Origin: Palsa-461 sp036844945
GTDB lineage: Bacteria > Actinomycetota > Acidimicrobiia > Acidimicrobiales > RAAP-2
Length of the DNA stretch: 64,000 bases
Direction: 5' to 3'
Assembly (NCBI GenBank): GCA_036844945.1
Contig: DAIUEV010000007.1
Location: forward strand, 15,656 to 79,655
Shown: positions 1 to 6,979 of the stretch, in pieces
Numbering within the stretch: position 1 is the stretch's first letter
Layout of the letters: each line of letters opens with the position of its first letter
Notes under the pieces: generated by a model
The model's input: only the letters and a program-made list of their open reading frames with translations
Told to the model about the DNA's origin: nothing
Databases searched by the model: none
Translations under genes and position numbers: made by a program

Positions 1-1256
1 AGCCGGAGGGCGAGCATGGTCCTCGCCAGCTCCCCTCCGGACGCGGCCCGGGCGAGCGGGCGCAACGCCTCGCCGGGGTTGGCTGCGAACAGGAACGTCA
101 CGGCCTCGCCGGCATCGCCGGCCACCTCGACCTCCAGCCGGGCGCCCGGCATGGCGAGGTCGGCCAGGCGCTCGACGACCGCCGAGGCGAGCCCGGGCGC
201 GGCGACCTCCCGCTGGTCGTGGAGCGCCCGTTCGGCGTCCGCCAGCGCGGCCCGGGCCTCCCGGCGGGCGTCCTCCAGCGCGGCCCCCTCCGCCTCGGCC
301 CGGCCCAACCGGTCGGCCCGTTCCCGGGCCGCCACCAGGAATTCCTGCGCGGCGGCGCGATCGCCCCCGTACTTGCGGTAGAGGTCGGCGAGCAGCCGAC
401 GTCGAGCCTGGATCGCCTCCAGCGCCGCGGGGTCGTCCTCCCAGGTCTCGACGACGGAGCGGAGCTCGGTCGCGATGTCGGCGACCTCGGCCTGCGCGGC
501 CCGCACCCGCTCCTCGAGCGCGCCGAGCGCGCTTCGCCCATCGAGCGCGCCGGCGGCCTCGCCGAGAAGGTCCAGCGCCCCGGGGTCGTCGGCCCGGCCG
601 TCGAGCGCCGCTAGCGCCTCGGCCGCGCGGGCGCGGTGGGCCGCCAGGTCGCTCAGGCGGTCCTCTTCGGCGGCCAGGCGCTCGTCCTCGCCGGGCTCGT
701 CGAGGCCGGCGCGCTCGATCTCGCCGATCTGGTGCGCGAGCACATCGAGCTCGCGGGCCCGCTCTCCGGCGTCGCCACCGAGCCCCGACAGCTGCCGCCC
801 GAGCTCGGCCACCCGCTGGCGCAGCTCGTCGACGGGTCGGGGGTCGAAGCCGCCGAACACGTCCAGGGCGCGGCGCTGCGCCGCGGTGTGGAGCAACGCC
901 TGGTGGTCACCCTGGCCGTGGATGTCGGCCAGCGCTTCGGCCAGCTCGGCCAGCGCCCCGAGCGGGGCCATCTTCCCGTTGATCCAGCACCGCGAGCGCC
1001 CGGTCGCGGGCACTGACCGGGCGACCACCGTCTCCTCCCCGCCCTCGTCGAAGAACCGGGCCTCGACCAGGGCCTGGTCCTCGCCGGTCCGGACGAGGCC
1101 GGCTTCGGCGCGCTGGCCGAGCACGAGCTGGAGCGCCTCGACGAGGAGCGTCTTGCCCGCACCGGTCTCGCCGGTGAGCGCGTTCATCCCCGGGCCGAAC
1201 TCGACGGTGACGTCCTCGATCACCCCAAGATGACGGACACGGAGCTCGGCCAGCAC
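1..1256 (-). CDS. recN: DNA repair protein RecN, C-terminus missing at window edge
   Basis: RecN is an SMC-like ATPase that organises broken DNA ends for recombinational repair. Translating the minus strand gives an N-terminal ATPase half with a Walker A motif (GETGAGKT) about 30 residues in and a GQGDHQ segment near residue 98. A long Ala/Glu/Arg-rich coiled coil follows, and the reading frame runs off the left edge before the second ATPase half. I chose the GTG at 1256 because it sits 6 bases after the nadK stop and begins VLAELRVRHLGVIEDV, the usual RecN start. It is last in the order HAD phosphatase, Lys-rich protein, tlyA, nadK, recN, which is common in actinobacteria. Identity is secure; completeness cannot be judged. 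Confidence 0.93.
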   Translation of the reverse strand, partial: MLAELRVRHLGVIEDVTVEFGPGMNALTGETGAGKTLLVEALQLVLGQRAEAGLVRTGEDQALVEARFFDEGGEETVVARSVPATGRSRCWINGKMAPLGALAELAEALADIHGQGDHQALLHTAAQRRALDVFGGFDPRPVDELRQRVAELGRQLSGLGGDAGERARELDVLAHQIGEIERAGLDEPGEDERLAAEEDRLSDLAAHRARAAEALAALDGRADDPGALDLLGEAAGALDGRSALGALEERVRAAQAEVADIATELRSVVETWEDDPAALEAIQARRRLLADLYRKYGGDRAAAQEFLVAARERADRLGRAEAEGAALEDARREARAALADAERALHDQREVAAPGLASAVVERLADLAMPGARLEVEVAGDAGEAVTFLFAANPGEALRPLARAASGGELARTMLALR

Positions 1257-1262
1257 CGCCGC

Positions 1263-2177
1263 TCAGCGTTCGCGTTCGGCGGCGAGCGTGTTGCGCAAGA
1301 GCGTCCCGAACCCCTGGTCGGCGAGCGTGACGAAACGCACGGGATCGGGCGCGGTCCGACAGCTGATCGACGAGCCCGGGGGCACCCGGGCGAGGGTGCG
1401 GCCGTCGATGACCACCACCGCGGGGCGCACCCCCTGAATGGTCACCTTCACCGACTGGTCGGCGTCCAGCACCACGCTGCGGTCGAAGCCGAGGTGGGCG
1501 GCGATCGGGGTGATGACGAGGGATCGCATCGTGGGCGCGAGCACCGGCCCGCCGGCCGAGAGGTTGTAGGCCGTCGAGCCAGTGGGGGTGGCCACGAGCA
1601 CGCCGTCGGCGCGGTAGTGAAGGAAGGGCTGGCCCCCGATCTCGGTGGTGAAACGCACGGTGTGTCCCGGGTAGGTGCGCTCGACCACCACCTCGTTGAG
1701 CGCCAGCCAGTGGCGGACGGTCCCCTCCGCCCCCTCGGCGAGAAGGACCGAGGGGTCCCGCTCGTCGACCGGGATCTGTCCTCCGTCGGTGCGCACCTCG
1801 AGCACCGCCCGCTCCTGCAGGACGACGTCGCCGTCGAGCGCCCGCCCGAGCGCGGCCTCGAGGTCGGGCGGCTGGACCTGGAGGAGGTAGCCGAGATGGC
1901 CGAAGTTGACACCGAGGATCGGCGCCCCCGATGCGTGGGCGAGCGGGATCAGACGCAGGAAGGTTCCGTCCCCGCCCAGGCTGACGGCGAGGTCGGCCCC
2001 CGAGAGACGCACCGAGCTCAACGGGGTCACGGTCCCGTCTTCGACCACGGTGTCGGGCAGCTGGAGCAGGAGCGTCCGGACACGGTGGCCCTCGGCGTGC
2101 AACCAGGCGGCGGCGTCCTCGGCGAGCTTGGCGGCGGCGTCGTTGGCCGGGTTGGCGAGAAGGGCGACGGTCGCCAC
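1263..2177 (-). CDS. nadK: NAD kinase
   Basis: The protein phosphorylates NAD to NADP in the cytoplasm. It is 304 residues, normal for the family. The ATP/polyphosphate-binding GGDGT motif (SLGGDGTFLRL) lies in the N-terminal third and the NAD-binding segment GSTAYNLSAGGP in the centre, followed by the all-beta C-terminal domain. The frame remains open far upstream, but the start is taken as GTG at 2177. That start gives VATVALLANPAND, matches the family N-terminus, lies 5 bases after the tlyA stop and follows a G-rich stretch that can serve as a ribosome binding site. It is almost certainly co-transcribed with tlyA and recN. Confidence 0.95.
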   Translation of the reverse strand: MATVALLANPANDAAAKLAEDAAAWLHAEGHRVRTLLLQLPDTVVEDGTVTPLSSVRLSGADLAVSLGGDGTFLRLIPLAHASGAPILGVNFGHLGYLLQVQPPDLEAALGRALDGDVVLQERAVLEVRTDGGQIPVDERDPSVLLAEGAEGTVRHWLALNEVVVERTYPGHTVRFTTEIGGQPFLHYRADGVLVATPTGSTAYNLSAGGPVLAPTMRSLVITPIAAHLGFDRSVVLDADQSVKVTIQGVRPAVVVIDGRTLARVPPGSSISCRTAPDPVRFVTLADQGFGTLLRNTLAAERER

Positions 2178-2182
2178 GGCGC

Positions 2183-3001
2183 TCAGCCCCCCCGGACGGT
2201 CCCGACGGCCGCCTGGACCATGTCGAGCAGCACGGGCTCCGGAGTGGGCGCGCCGCCCGCCCGGGCGTGCAGGAAGAACTCGACGTTGCCAGCGGTCCCC
2301 CGGATCGGTGACGCCATGGCCCCCATGATGCCGGTTCCGGCCGAGCTCAGTGCTGAGCCGACCTCGACGAGGGACCGGCGCCACTGGTCGGCGTCGCGCA
2401 CGATCCCCTTCCCCCGAGACACTTCGGCCCGCCCCGCCTCGAACTGCGGCTTCACGAGGACGACGAGGTCACCCCCGTTGCGGACCAGGCCGACCAGTGC
2501 GGCCGCGACCGTCCGCAACGAGATGAACGAGAGGTCGGCAGTGAGCAGGTCGACCGGGCCGGCGTCGCCGAGGAGTTCCGGCCCGGCGGTGCGCACGTTG
2601 ACTCCCTCGAGCACGAGGACCCTCCGGTCGCCGCGCAGCCGGAGGTCGAGCTGCCCATGGCCGACGTCGAGCGCCACCACGCTGGACGCCCCCCGCTGGA
2701 GCAGGCAGTCCACGAATCCCCCGGTGGAGGCACCGGCGTCGAGGACCCGCCGGCCGGCGACGTCGAGCGAGAACCCCTCCAGCGCGGCGTCGAGCTTCTC
2801 CCCTCCGCGCGAGACGAACCGGGGCCCCGGTCCGAGCAGGACGACGGGATCGGCCGGCGACACGAGCCGGGAAGCCTTGTCGGCCGGGGCGCCGGCGACC
2901 AGCACCCGTCCCTTGGCGACCGCCTCGAGTGCCTGCTCTCGGGAGCCGACCAGACGCCGACGGACGAGCTCGGTGTCGAGGCGCCGGCGCGAGGGGCTCA
3001 G
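2183..3001 (-). CDS. tlyA: TlyA family rRNA 2'-O-methyltransferase
   Basis: TlyA methylates rRNA riboses (16S and 23S in mycobacteria) and underlies capreomycin sensitivity there. Two domains are visible. An N-terminal S4-like RNA-binding domain contains RRRLDTELVRRRLVGSRE. A Rossmann FtsJ-like methyltransferase domain contains RFVSRGGEKL, the SAM motif VLDAGASTGGF, the ALDVGHGQLD segment and VKPQFEAGR. No ATG, GTG or TTG precedes the S4 domain in frame. The first standard start, GTG at 2905, would delete most of that domain. The only candidate that keeps the whole protein (272 residues, close to the usual ~270) is CTG at 3001, overlapping the upstream stop by four bases. The start is therefore uncertain, but the product is clear. 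Confidence 0.9.
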   Translation of the reverse strand: MSPSRRRLDTELVRRRLVGSREQALEAVAKGRVLVAGAPADKASRLVSPADPVVLLGPGPRFVSRGGEKLDAALEGFSLDVAGRRVLDAGASTGGFVDCLLQRGASSVVALDVGHGQLDLRLRGDRRVLVLEGVNVRTAGPELLGDAGPVDLLTADLSFISLRTVAAALVGLVRNGGDLVVLVKPQFEAGRAEVSRGKGIVRDADQWRRSLVEVGSALSSAGTGIMGAMASPIRGTAGNVEFFLHARAGGAPTPEPVLLDMVQAAVGTVRGG

Positions 3002-3591
3002 GAGCGACCCGCGTCCGAGGATCGAGGCAGGGTCACGATCGTGTCGGCGCCCTCCGCGACGACGCCCTTCGCGGCGGCCTTCTTGTCCTTCTTGTCCTTC
3101 TTGTTCTTCTTCTTCTGGCCCGAGAACTTCGGCTCCTTGTCGCCCTTCGCCCCCTTCGCGCCCTTCTTCTTGCCCGAGTCCTTCTTCGAGCCGGGCTCGG
3201 CGGTCCGGTGGGATCGCGCCGCTGCCGACGACGCCCCCGGGTGGTCGGCGACGGGCGCCATCTCGGCCGGCCCGACCTCGGTCGACGGGTCCCGGGCCGG
3301 GTCCCGGACGGGGCCCCCGAGGACGTCGGCGATCCGGTCAAAGAGCTCGTCGAGTGAGCCCACCTGCTTGAGCTGGCGGCCGAGCTCGTCGCGGGCAAGA
3401 GCGACGAGCTGGCCCCCAAAGAGCCGGCTGGCCCGGCCGAGGTCCTCGAGATCCCGCCGGGCCCGGGTGCGGGTCTGCTCGTCGTCGGACAAGAGTCCCC
3501 GCGCGATCTCCTGGGCCCGGTCGAGGGTGACCTGGCCGACGGCGGTCGTGGCGTCCAGATAACGCCGCCAGCTCTCGTTGCTGGTCACCAC
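2998..3591 (-). CDS. Helical protein with Lys-rich tail, upstream of tlyA
   Basis: I cannot assign a function. The protein has 197 residues. Residues 1-95 are predicted helical and amphipathic, with heptad-like charged repeats resembling small phasin-like or coiled-coil proteins. The remainder is low complexity, and about residues 133-172 are strongly Lys-rich with KKK and KKDKKDKK runs, suggesting DNA, RNA or polyanion binding. The GTG start at 3591 gives VVTSNESWRRYLDA. The stop overlaps the proposed tlyA start, so the two are probably translationally coupled. Phasin-like proteins with basic tails are known to bridge storage granules and DNA, but that reading is only a suggestion here. Confidence 0.75.
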   Translation of the reverse strand: MVTSNESWRRYLDATTAVGQVTLDRAQEIARGLLSDDEQTRTRARRDLEDLGRASRLFGGQLVALARDELGRQLKQVGSLDELFDRIADVLGGPVRDPARDPSTEVGPAEMAPVADHPGASSAAARSHRTAEPGSKKDSGKKKGAKGAKGDKEPKFSGQKKKNKKDKKDKKAAAKGVVAEGADTIVTLPRSSDAGRS

Positions 3592-3633
3592 TCCACCGTA
3601 GTGTCCGGCCGGCCGAGCCCTGCTCCGTGACGA

Positions 3634-4428
3634 TCAGGCGGCGCCCGCGCGGGCGAGCCTGACGAGGCCCAAGAAGTCGTCCGCCACGACATCGGCCGGC
3701 GGGTCGACGGGATCGCCCGCGGCGGTGACCCCCGAGAGGACCAGCGCGAAGGGTGCCCGGAGGCTGCGGGCGAGCAGCCCGTCGGTCGAAGGCCGGTCGC
3801 CCACCACGACCCGGGTGTCGGGGTGGTGGGCGGCGATGAGCTCGGTCATGGGCCGGTAGGGCTTGCCGGCCACCTCGGCCTTCGCTCCGGCCGCCGTCAC
3901 CACCGCCGCCAGCAGGGCTCCGGACCCGGGGAGCAACCCGTCGGGGGTGGGATGGGTGGGGTCTTCGTTCGTGCCGATGAGGCGCGCCCCGCGCCGCACG
4001 GCCGTCGCGGCCTGGGCAAGGCGCGCAAAGGTGAAGTCGTGGGTCCAGCCGACCAGCACGACGTCGGGCTGTCCGTCTTCGACCAGCCGGGCCCCGCGGG
4101 CGGTGAGCGCCTCGCGGGCGCCCCCGTCGGCGAGGGCCAGCACCGACTGGCCGGGCTGGACCATCGAGGCTGCGGCCTGGGCCGAGGTGATGAGGTCACC
4201 CGGCTCGGCCGGGATGCCCGCCCGGTCCATCCGCGCCAGCAGCTCGTCGATGGTCGGCGCCGAGTTGTTGGTGGCAAAGACAACGCGCGCGCCGTGCGCG
4301 CGGAGCAACGACACAGCCTCGGCGACGCCGTCGATCGGTTCGCCGGCGAGCCAGATCACGCCGTCGAGGTCGACGATCCATGCGCCCTCGAGCGGGGGGG
4401 CCCATCCGGGGCGGGCGGTTCCGGCCAC
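3634..4428 (-). CDS. HAD superfamily IIA hydrolase (sugar/nucleotide phosphatase type)
   Basis: This is a soluble phosphatase of the NagD/HAD-IIA group, whose members hydrolyse sugar phosphates, p-nitrophenyl phosphate or nucleotides. Motif I is VDLDGVIW with the predicted nucleophile Asp20 and Asp22. Motif II is ATNNS, motif III contains GKPYRPM, and motif IV is GDRPSTDGLLA, which binds magnesium. The frame stays open upstream, but GTG at 4428 gives VAGTARPGWAPPLEG just before motif I and a 264-residue protein, normal for the family. It leads the tlyA-nadK-recN gene run, 42 bases before the Lys-rich protein. The exact substrate cannot be read from sequence. Confidence 0.88.
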   Translation of the reverse strand: MAGTARPGWAPPLEGAWIVDLDGVIWLAGEPIDGVAEAVSLLRAHGARVVFATNNSAPTIDELLARMDRAGIPAEPGDLITSAQAAASMVQPGQSVLALADGGAREALTARGARLVEDGQPDVVLVGWTHDFTFARLAQAATAVRRGARLIGTNEDPTHPTPDGLLPGSGALLAAVVTAAGAKAEVAGKPYRPMTELIAAHHPDTRVVVGDRPSTDGLLARSLRAPFALVLSGVTAAGDPVDPPADVVADDFLGLVRLARAGAA

Positions 4429-4490
4429 GTCCCACCTTCTCCCGTCCAGTCTGTGGTCGTCCAGCCCCGGGGCTGTCCGCGGGCAGCCGC

Positions 4491-4496
4491 TACGCT
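4491..4496 (+). promoter_or_regulatory. Leaderless -10 element (TACGCT)
   Basis: TACGCT sits 8 bases before the GTG at 4505, the spacing expected if transcription begins at or next to the start codon. No Shine-Dalgarno sequence is seen. The same arrangement recurs before several other genes in this window. No convincing -35 box is visible. Confidence 0.4.
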
Positions 4497-4504
4497 CCGG
4501 CCCC

Positions 4505-4858
4505 GTGGCGACGTTCGAGATCCGGGGTGTGGAGCTCGTGATGCGCCTCAGCACGATCGAGAAGTTCGAGGGGTTTCACGGCGACATCATGGTTCCGCTC
4601 TCGGCGGTGAGCGCCGTACGGGTCGTGCCCTCGGCGTGGCCCGAGCTCCGCGGGGTCCGGGCGCCCGGGACCGGCCTTCCCAAGGTGATCGCGGTGGGCA
4701 CCCGGCGGGGCGGCTTCGGCAAGGACTTCGCGGCGGTGCACGGCCAGGGATCGGCGGTCGTCGTCGAGCTGGACGGCGCCCCCTACGGTCGGCTCGTCGC
4801 CACGATGGACGATGCCGACACCGTCGCGTCTACCATCCGGGGCGGCACGACCCGATGA
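4505..4858 (+). CDS. Conserved hypothetical protein (small beta-rich, actinobacterial type)
   Basis: The protein has 117 residues and begins VATFEIRGVELVMRLS. It contains the stretch LRGVRAPGTGLPKVIAVGT and ends with a segment of the type VVVELDGAPYGRLVATMDD. I recognise the pattern from conserved ~115-residue actinobacterial proteins of unknown role, probably all-beta and possibly PH-domain-like. The GTG at 4505 is supported by the -10 box 8 bases upstream and the lack of any leader. It is divergent from the HAD phosphatase and is followed after 19 bases by an ABC ATPase gene. No signal peptide or membrane segment is present. Confidence 0.8.
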   Translation: MATFEIRGVELVMRLSTIEKFEGFHGDIMVPLSAVSAVRVVPSAWPELRGVRAPGTGLPKVIAVGTRRGGFGKDFAAVHGQGSAVVVELDGAPYGRLVATMDDADTVASTIRGGTTR

Positions 4859-4877
4859 CCCGTTAAGCGGGCAGCCG

Positions 4878-5957
4878 GTGGCCGCGCTCCAATTTGACGG
4901 CGTCACGAAGCGTTTCGACGAGGTCGTCGCGGTCGACCACCTCGACCTCGAGGTGGTCGACGGGGAGCTGCTCGTCCTCCTCGGTCCCTCGGGCTGCGGG
5001 AAGACGACGGCGCTGCGCATGGTGGCCGGCCTCGAGGACGTGAGCGACGGCACCATCCGGATCGGCGAGCGGGTCGTGAACGACGTGGAACCGAAAGACC
5101 GTGATGTCGCGATGGTCTTCCAGTCCTACGCCCTCTATCCGCACCTGTCCGTGGCCAAGAACATCGAGTTCCCGCTGCGCCAGCGTCACGTCGAGAAGAA
5201 CGAGCGGACCGAGCTCGTGCAGAAGACGGCCGAGACGCTCGGCCTCGGCGCACTGCTCGATCGTCGCCCCGGCCAGCTCTCGGGCGGCCAGCGCCAGCGC
5301 GTGGCGCTCGCCCGCGCCATCGTGCGGTCGCCCCAGGCGTTCCTCATGGACGAGCCGCTCTCCAACCTCGACGCGACCCTGCGCACCCAGACGCGGGCCG
5401 ACATCGTCACCCTCCAGCAGCGGCTCGGGACCACGACGCTGTACGTGACCCACGACCAGGTCGAGGCGATGACCATGGGACATCGGATCGCGGTGATGAG
5501 CGACGGGGTGCTCCAACAGGTGGCCCCGCCCCAGGACATCTATGAGACCCCGGCCAACCTCTTCGTGGCCGGGTTCATCGGCAGCCCCGGGATGAATCTG
5601 CTGCCCGGCGAGTTCGACCCGACGGTGGGGGTGCGCGCCGTGCGGGTCGAGACCGGCAGCGTGCCCGTGCCTGGCCGGATCGAGGTCGACCGGGCCGCCA
5701 AGGTGTTCGTGGGCTGCCGACCCGAGTCGCTGTCGATCGACCCGGACGGCACGCTCGCCGCCACCGTCAGCATCGTCGAGCTCCTCGGCGCCGACGTGCA
5801 CGTCGTGTGCCGGGTCGGTGAGACCCGGGTGGTGGTGCGCCAGGACGTGGGGCGGCCCCGGCCCTCGATCGGCGAGACCATCAAGCTCCGGGCCGATCCG
5901 GCCGCCGTCCACGTGTTCGACGCCGGCAGCGGCGCGCGCCTCAGCGCCGCCGCCTGA
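4878..5957 (+). CDS. Sugar-importer type ABC transporter ATPase (MalK/UgpC family)
   Basis: This is the cytoplasmic ATP-hydrolysing subunit of a carbohydrate importer. All nucleotide-binding motifs are intact: Walker A GPSGCGKTT (residues 36-44), signature LSGGQRQRVALARA, Walker B AFLMDEPLSNLDA and H-loop THDQVEAM. The C-terminal ~120 residues form a TOBE-like regulatory region, as in MalK and UgpC. Length is 359 residues, as expected. The GTG at 4878 gives VAALQFDGVTKRFDEV; the frame is open further upstream but would run into the preceding gene. No permease or substrate-binding protein lies nearby, so it probably energises permeases encoded elsewhere, as the multi-use ATPase MsmK does. Confidence 0.92.
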   Translation: MAALQFDGVTKRFDEVVAVDHLDLEVVDGELLVLLGPSGCGKTTALRMVAGLEDVSDGTIRIGERVVNDVEPKDRDVAMVFQSYALYPHLSVAKNIEFPLRQRHVEKNERTELVQKTAETLGLGALLDRRPGQLSGGQRQRVALARAIVRSPQAFLMDEPLSNLDATLRTQTRADIVTLQQRLGTTTLYVTHDQVEAMTMGHRIAVMSDGVLQQVAPPQDIYETPANLFVAGFIGSPGMNLLPGEFDPTVGVRAVRVETGSVPVPGRIEVDRAAKVFVGCRPESLSIDPDGTLAATVSIVELLGADVHVVCRVGETRVVVRQDVGRPRPSIGETIKLRADPAAVHVFDAGSGARLSAAA

Positions 5958-5972
5958 TCCCCCGACGGCCCG

Positions 5973-6797
5973 GTGTCGGGCGACACAGCGCCCAACGCGG
6001 CCGAGCGGCGGCGCTGGAACGACCCCGACTGGGTGGCCACCTGGCTGCAGCGCGAGGAGCTGACCGCGCTCGTAACCGACGTCGTGCTGGTCCACCTGGC
6101 CCCGCGGCCGGGCGAAGCGGTCCTCGACATCGGCTGCGGGGGCGGCGGCCTCACCTTCGCGGTCGCCGACGCCGTCACGCCGGGCGGGCGCGCCGTCGGC
6201 GCGGATCTCTCGGCCCCGCTGGTGGACCTCGCCCGCGAGCGCGCTCGACGCGACGGCCGGACCGCCGCGTCGTTCACCGTGGCCGACGCGCAGGTCGACC
6301 GGTTCGACGGTGCTCCCTTCGACGCCGCCACGAGCCAGTTCGGTGTGATGTTCTTCGAGGACCCGGTGGCGGCCTTCGCCAACGTCGCCGACCAGGTTGT
6401 CGCCGGAGGGCGACTGGCGTTCGTCTGCTGGCAGGGGGTCGAGGCCAACCCCTGGTGCGTGATGCCGGCGCTGTCGCGCTACCTGCCGCCCCCGCCCCCG
6501 CCCCCGCCGGGTGCCGCACCGATCGGGCCCTTCACGATGGGCGACGCCGCCCGGGTGACCGGGCTGCTCGAGGCGGCGGGGTGGGCGTCGGTCGAGCGCC
6601 ATCCCTATGAGCGCACCTCGGTCGTGAAGCGCGACGCCCTGTTCCGCGACGACGCCCAGGGGCTGGCCGGGGTCGCCGAGGCCGAGCGGGCGGCCGCGGC
6701 GGCGGCGATGGAGGCGCAGCTCGCCCCGTTCGAGAGCGAGGACGGCACCTATGAGGTGCCCTTCGCGTTCCACGTCTTCACCGCACGGCGCCCCTGA
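5973..6797 (+). CDS. SAM-dependent methyltransferase (type 11)
   Basis: A class I methyltransferase of 274 residues beginning at GTG 5973, 15 bases after the ABC ATPase. The SAM-binding motif is VLDIGCGGGGLTFAV near residue 50, followed by an acidic ADLS segment that should contact the ribose. A Pro-rich run (PPPPPPPP) near residue 170 forms a loop, and the C-terminal ~70 residues resemble the lid of UbiE/CoQ5-like enzymes. The FGVMFFEDP segment is typical of homologues acting on small hydrophobic molecules. The substrate is unknown. It is probably co-transcribed with the ATPase gene, although no functional link is evident. Confidence 0.85.
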   Translation: MSGDTAPNAAERRRWNDPDWVATWLQREELTALVTDVVLVHLAPRPGEAVLDIGCGGGGLTFAVADAVTPGGRAVGADLSAPLVDLARERARRDGRTAASFTVADAQVDRFDGAPFDAATSQFGVMFFEDPVAAFANVADQVVAGGRLAFVCWQGVEANPWCVMPALSRYLPPPPPPPPGAAPIGPFTMGDAARVTGLLEAAGWASVERHPYERTSVVKRDALFRDDAQGLAGVAEAERAAAAAAMEAQLAPFESEDGTYEVPFAFHVFTARRP

Positions 6798-6979
6798 CGT
6801 CCGCCGTGCGGTGCCTGTCGGGACCCTGTCGCGCCCGGGTATGCCGCTAAATTCCGAGGTCCGCCGGTAGGCTCGCCCCACCAGGGACACCCGTCACCGC
6901 CAATCGGGCCGACCCGGTGCGGCGGGGCCGCTGTCGGCGCGCGGCCCGGTGTTCGGGGCACTTCCCTGCACCTTTGACG

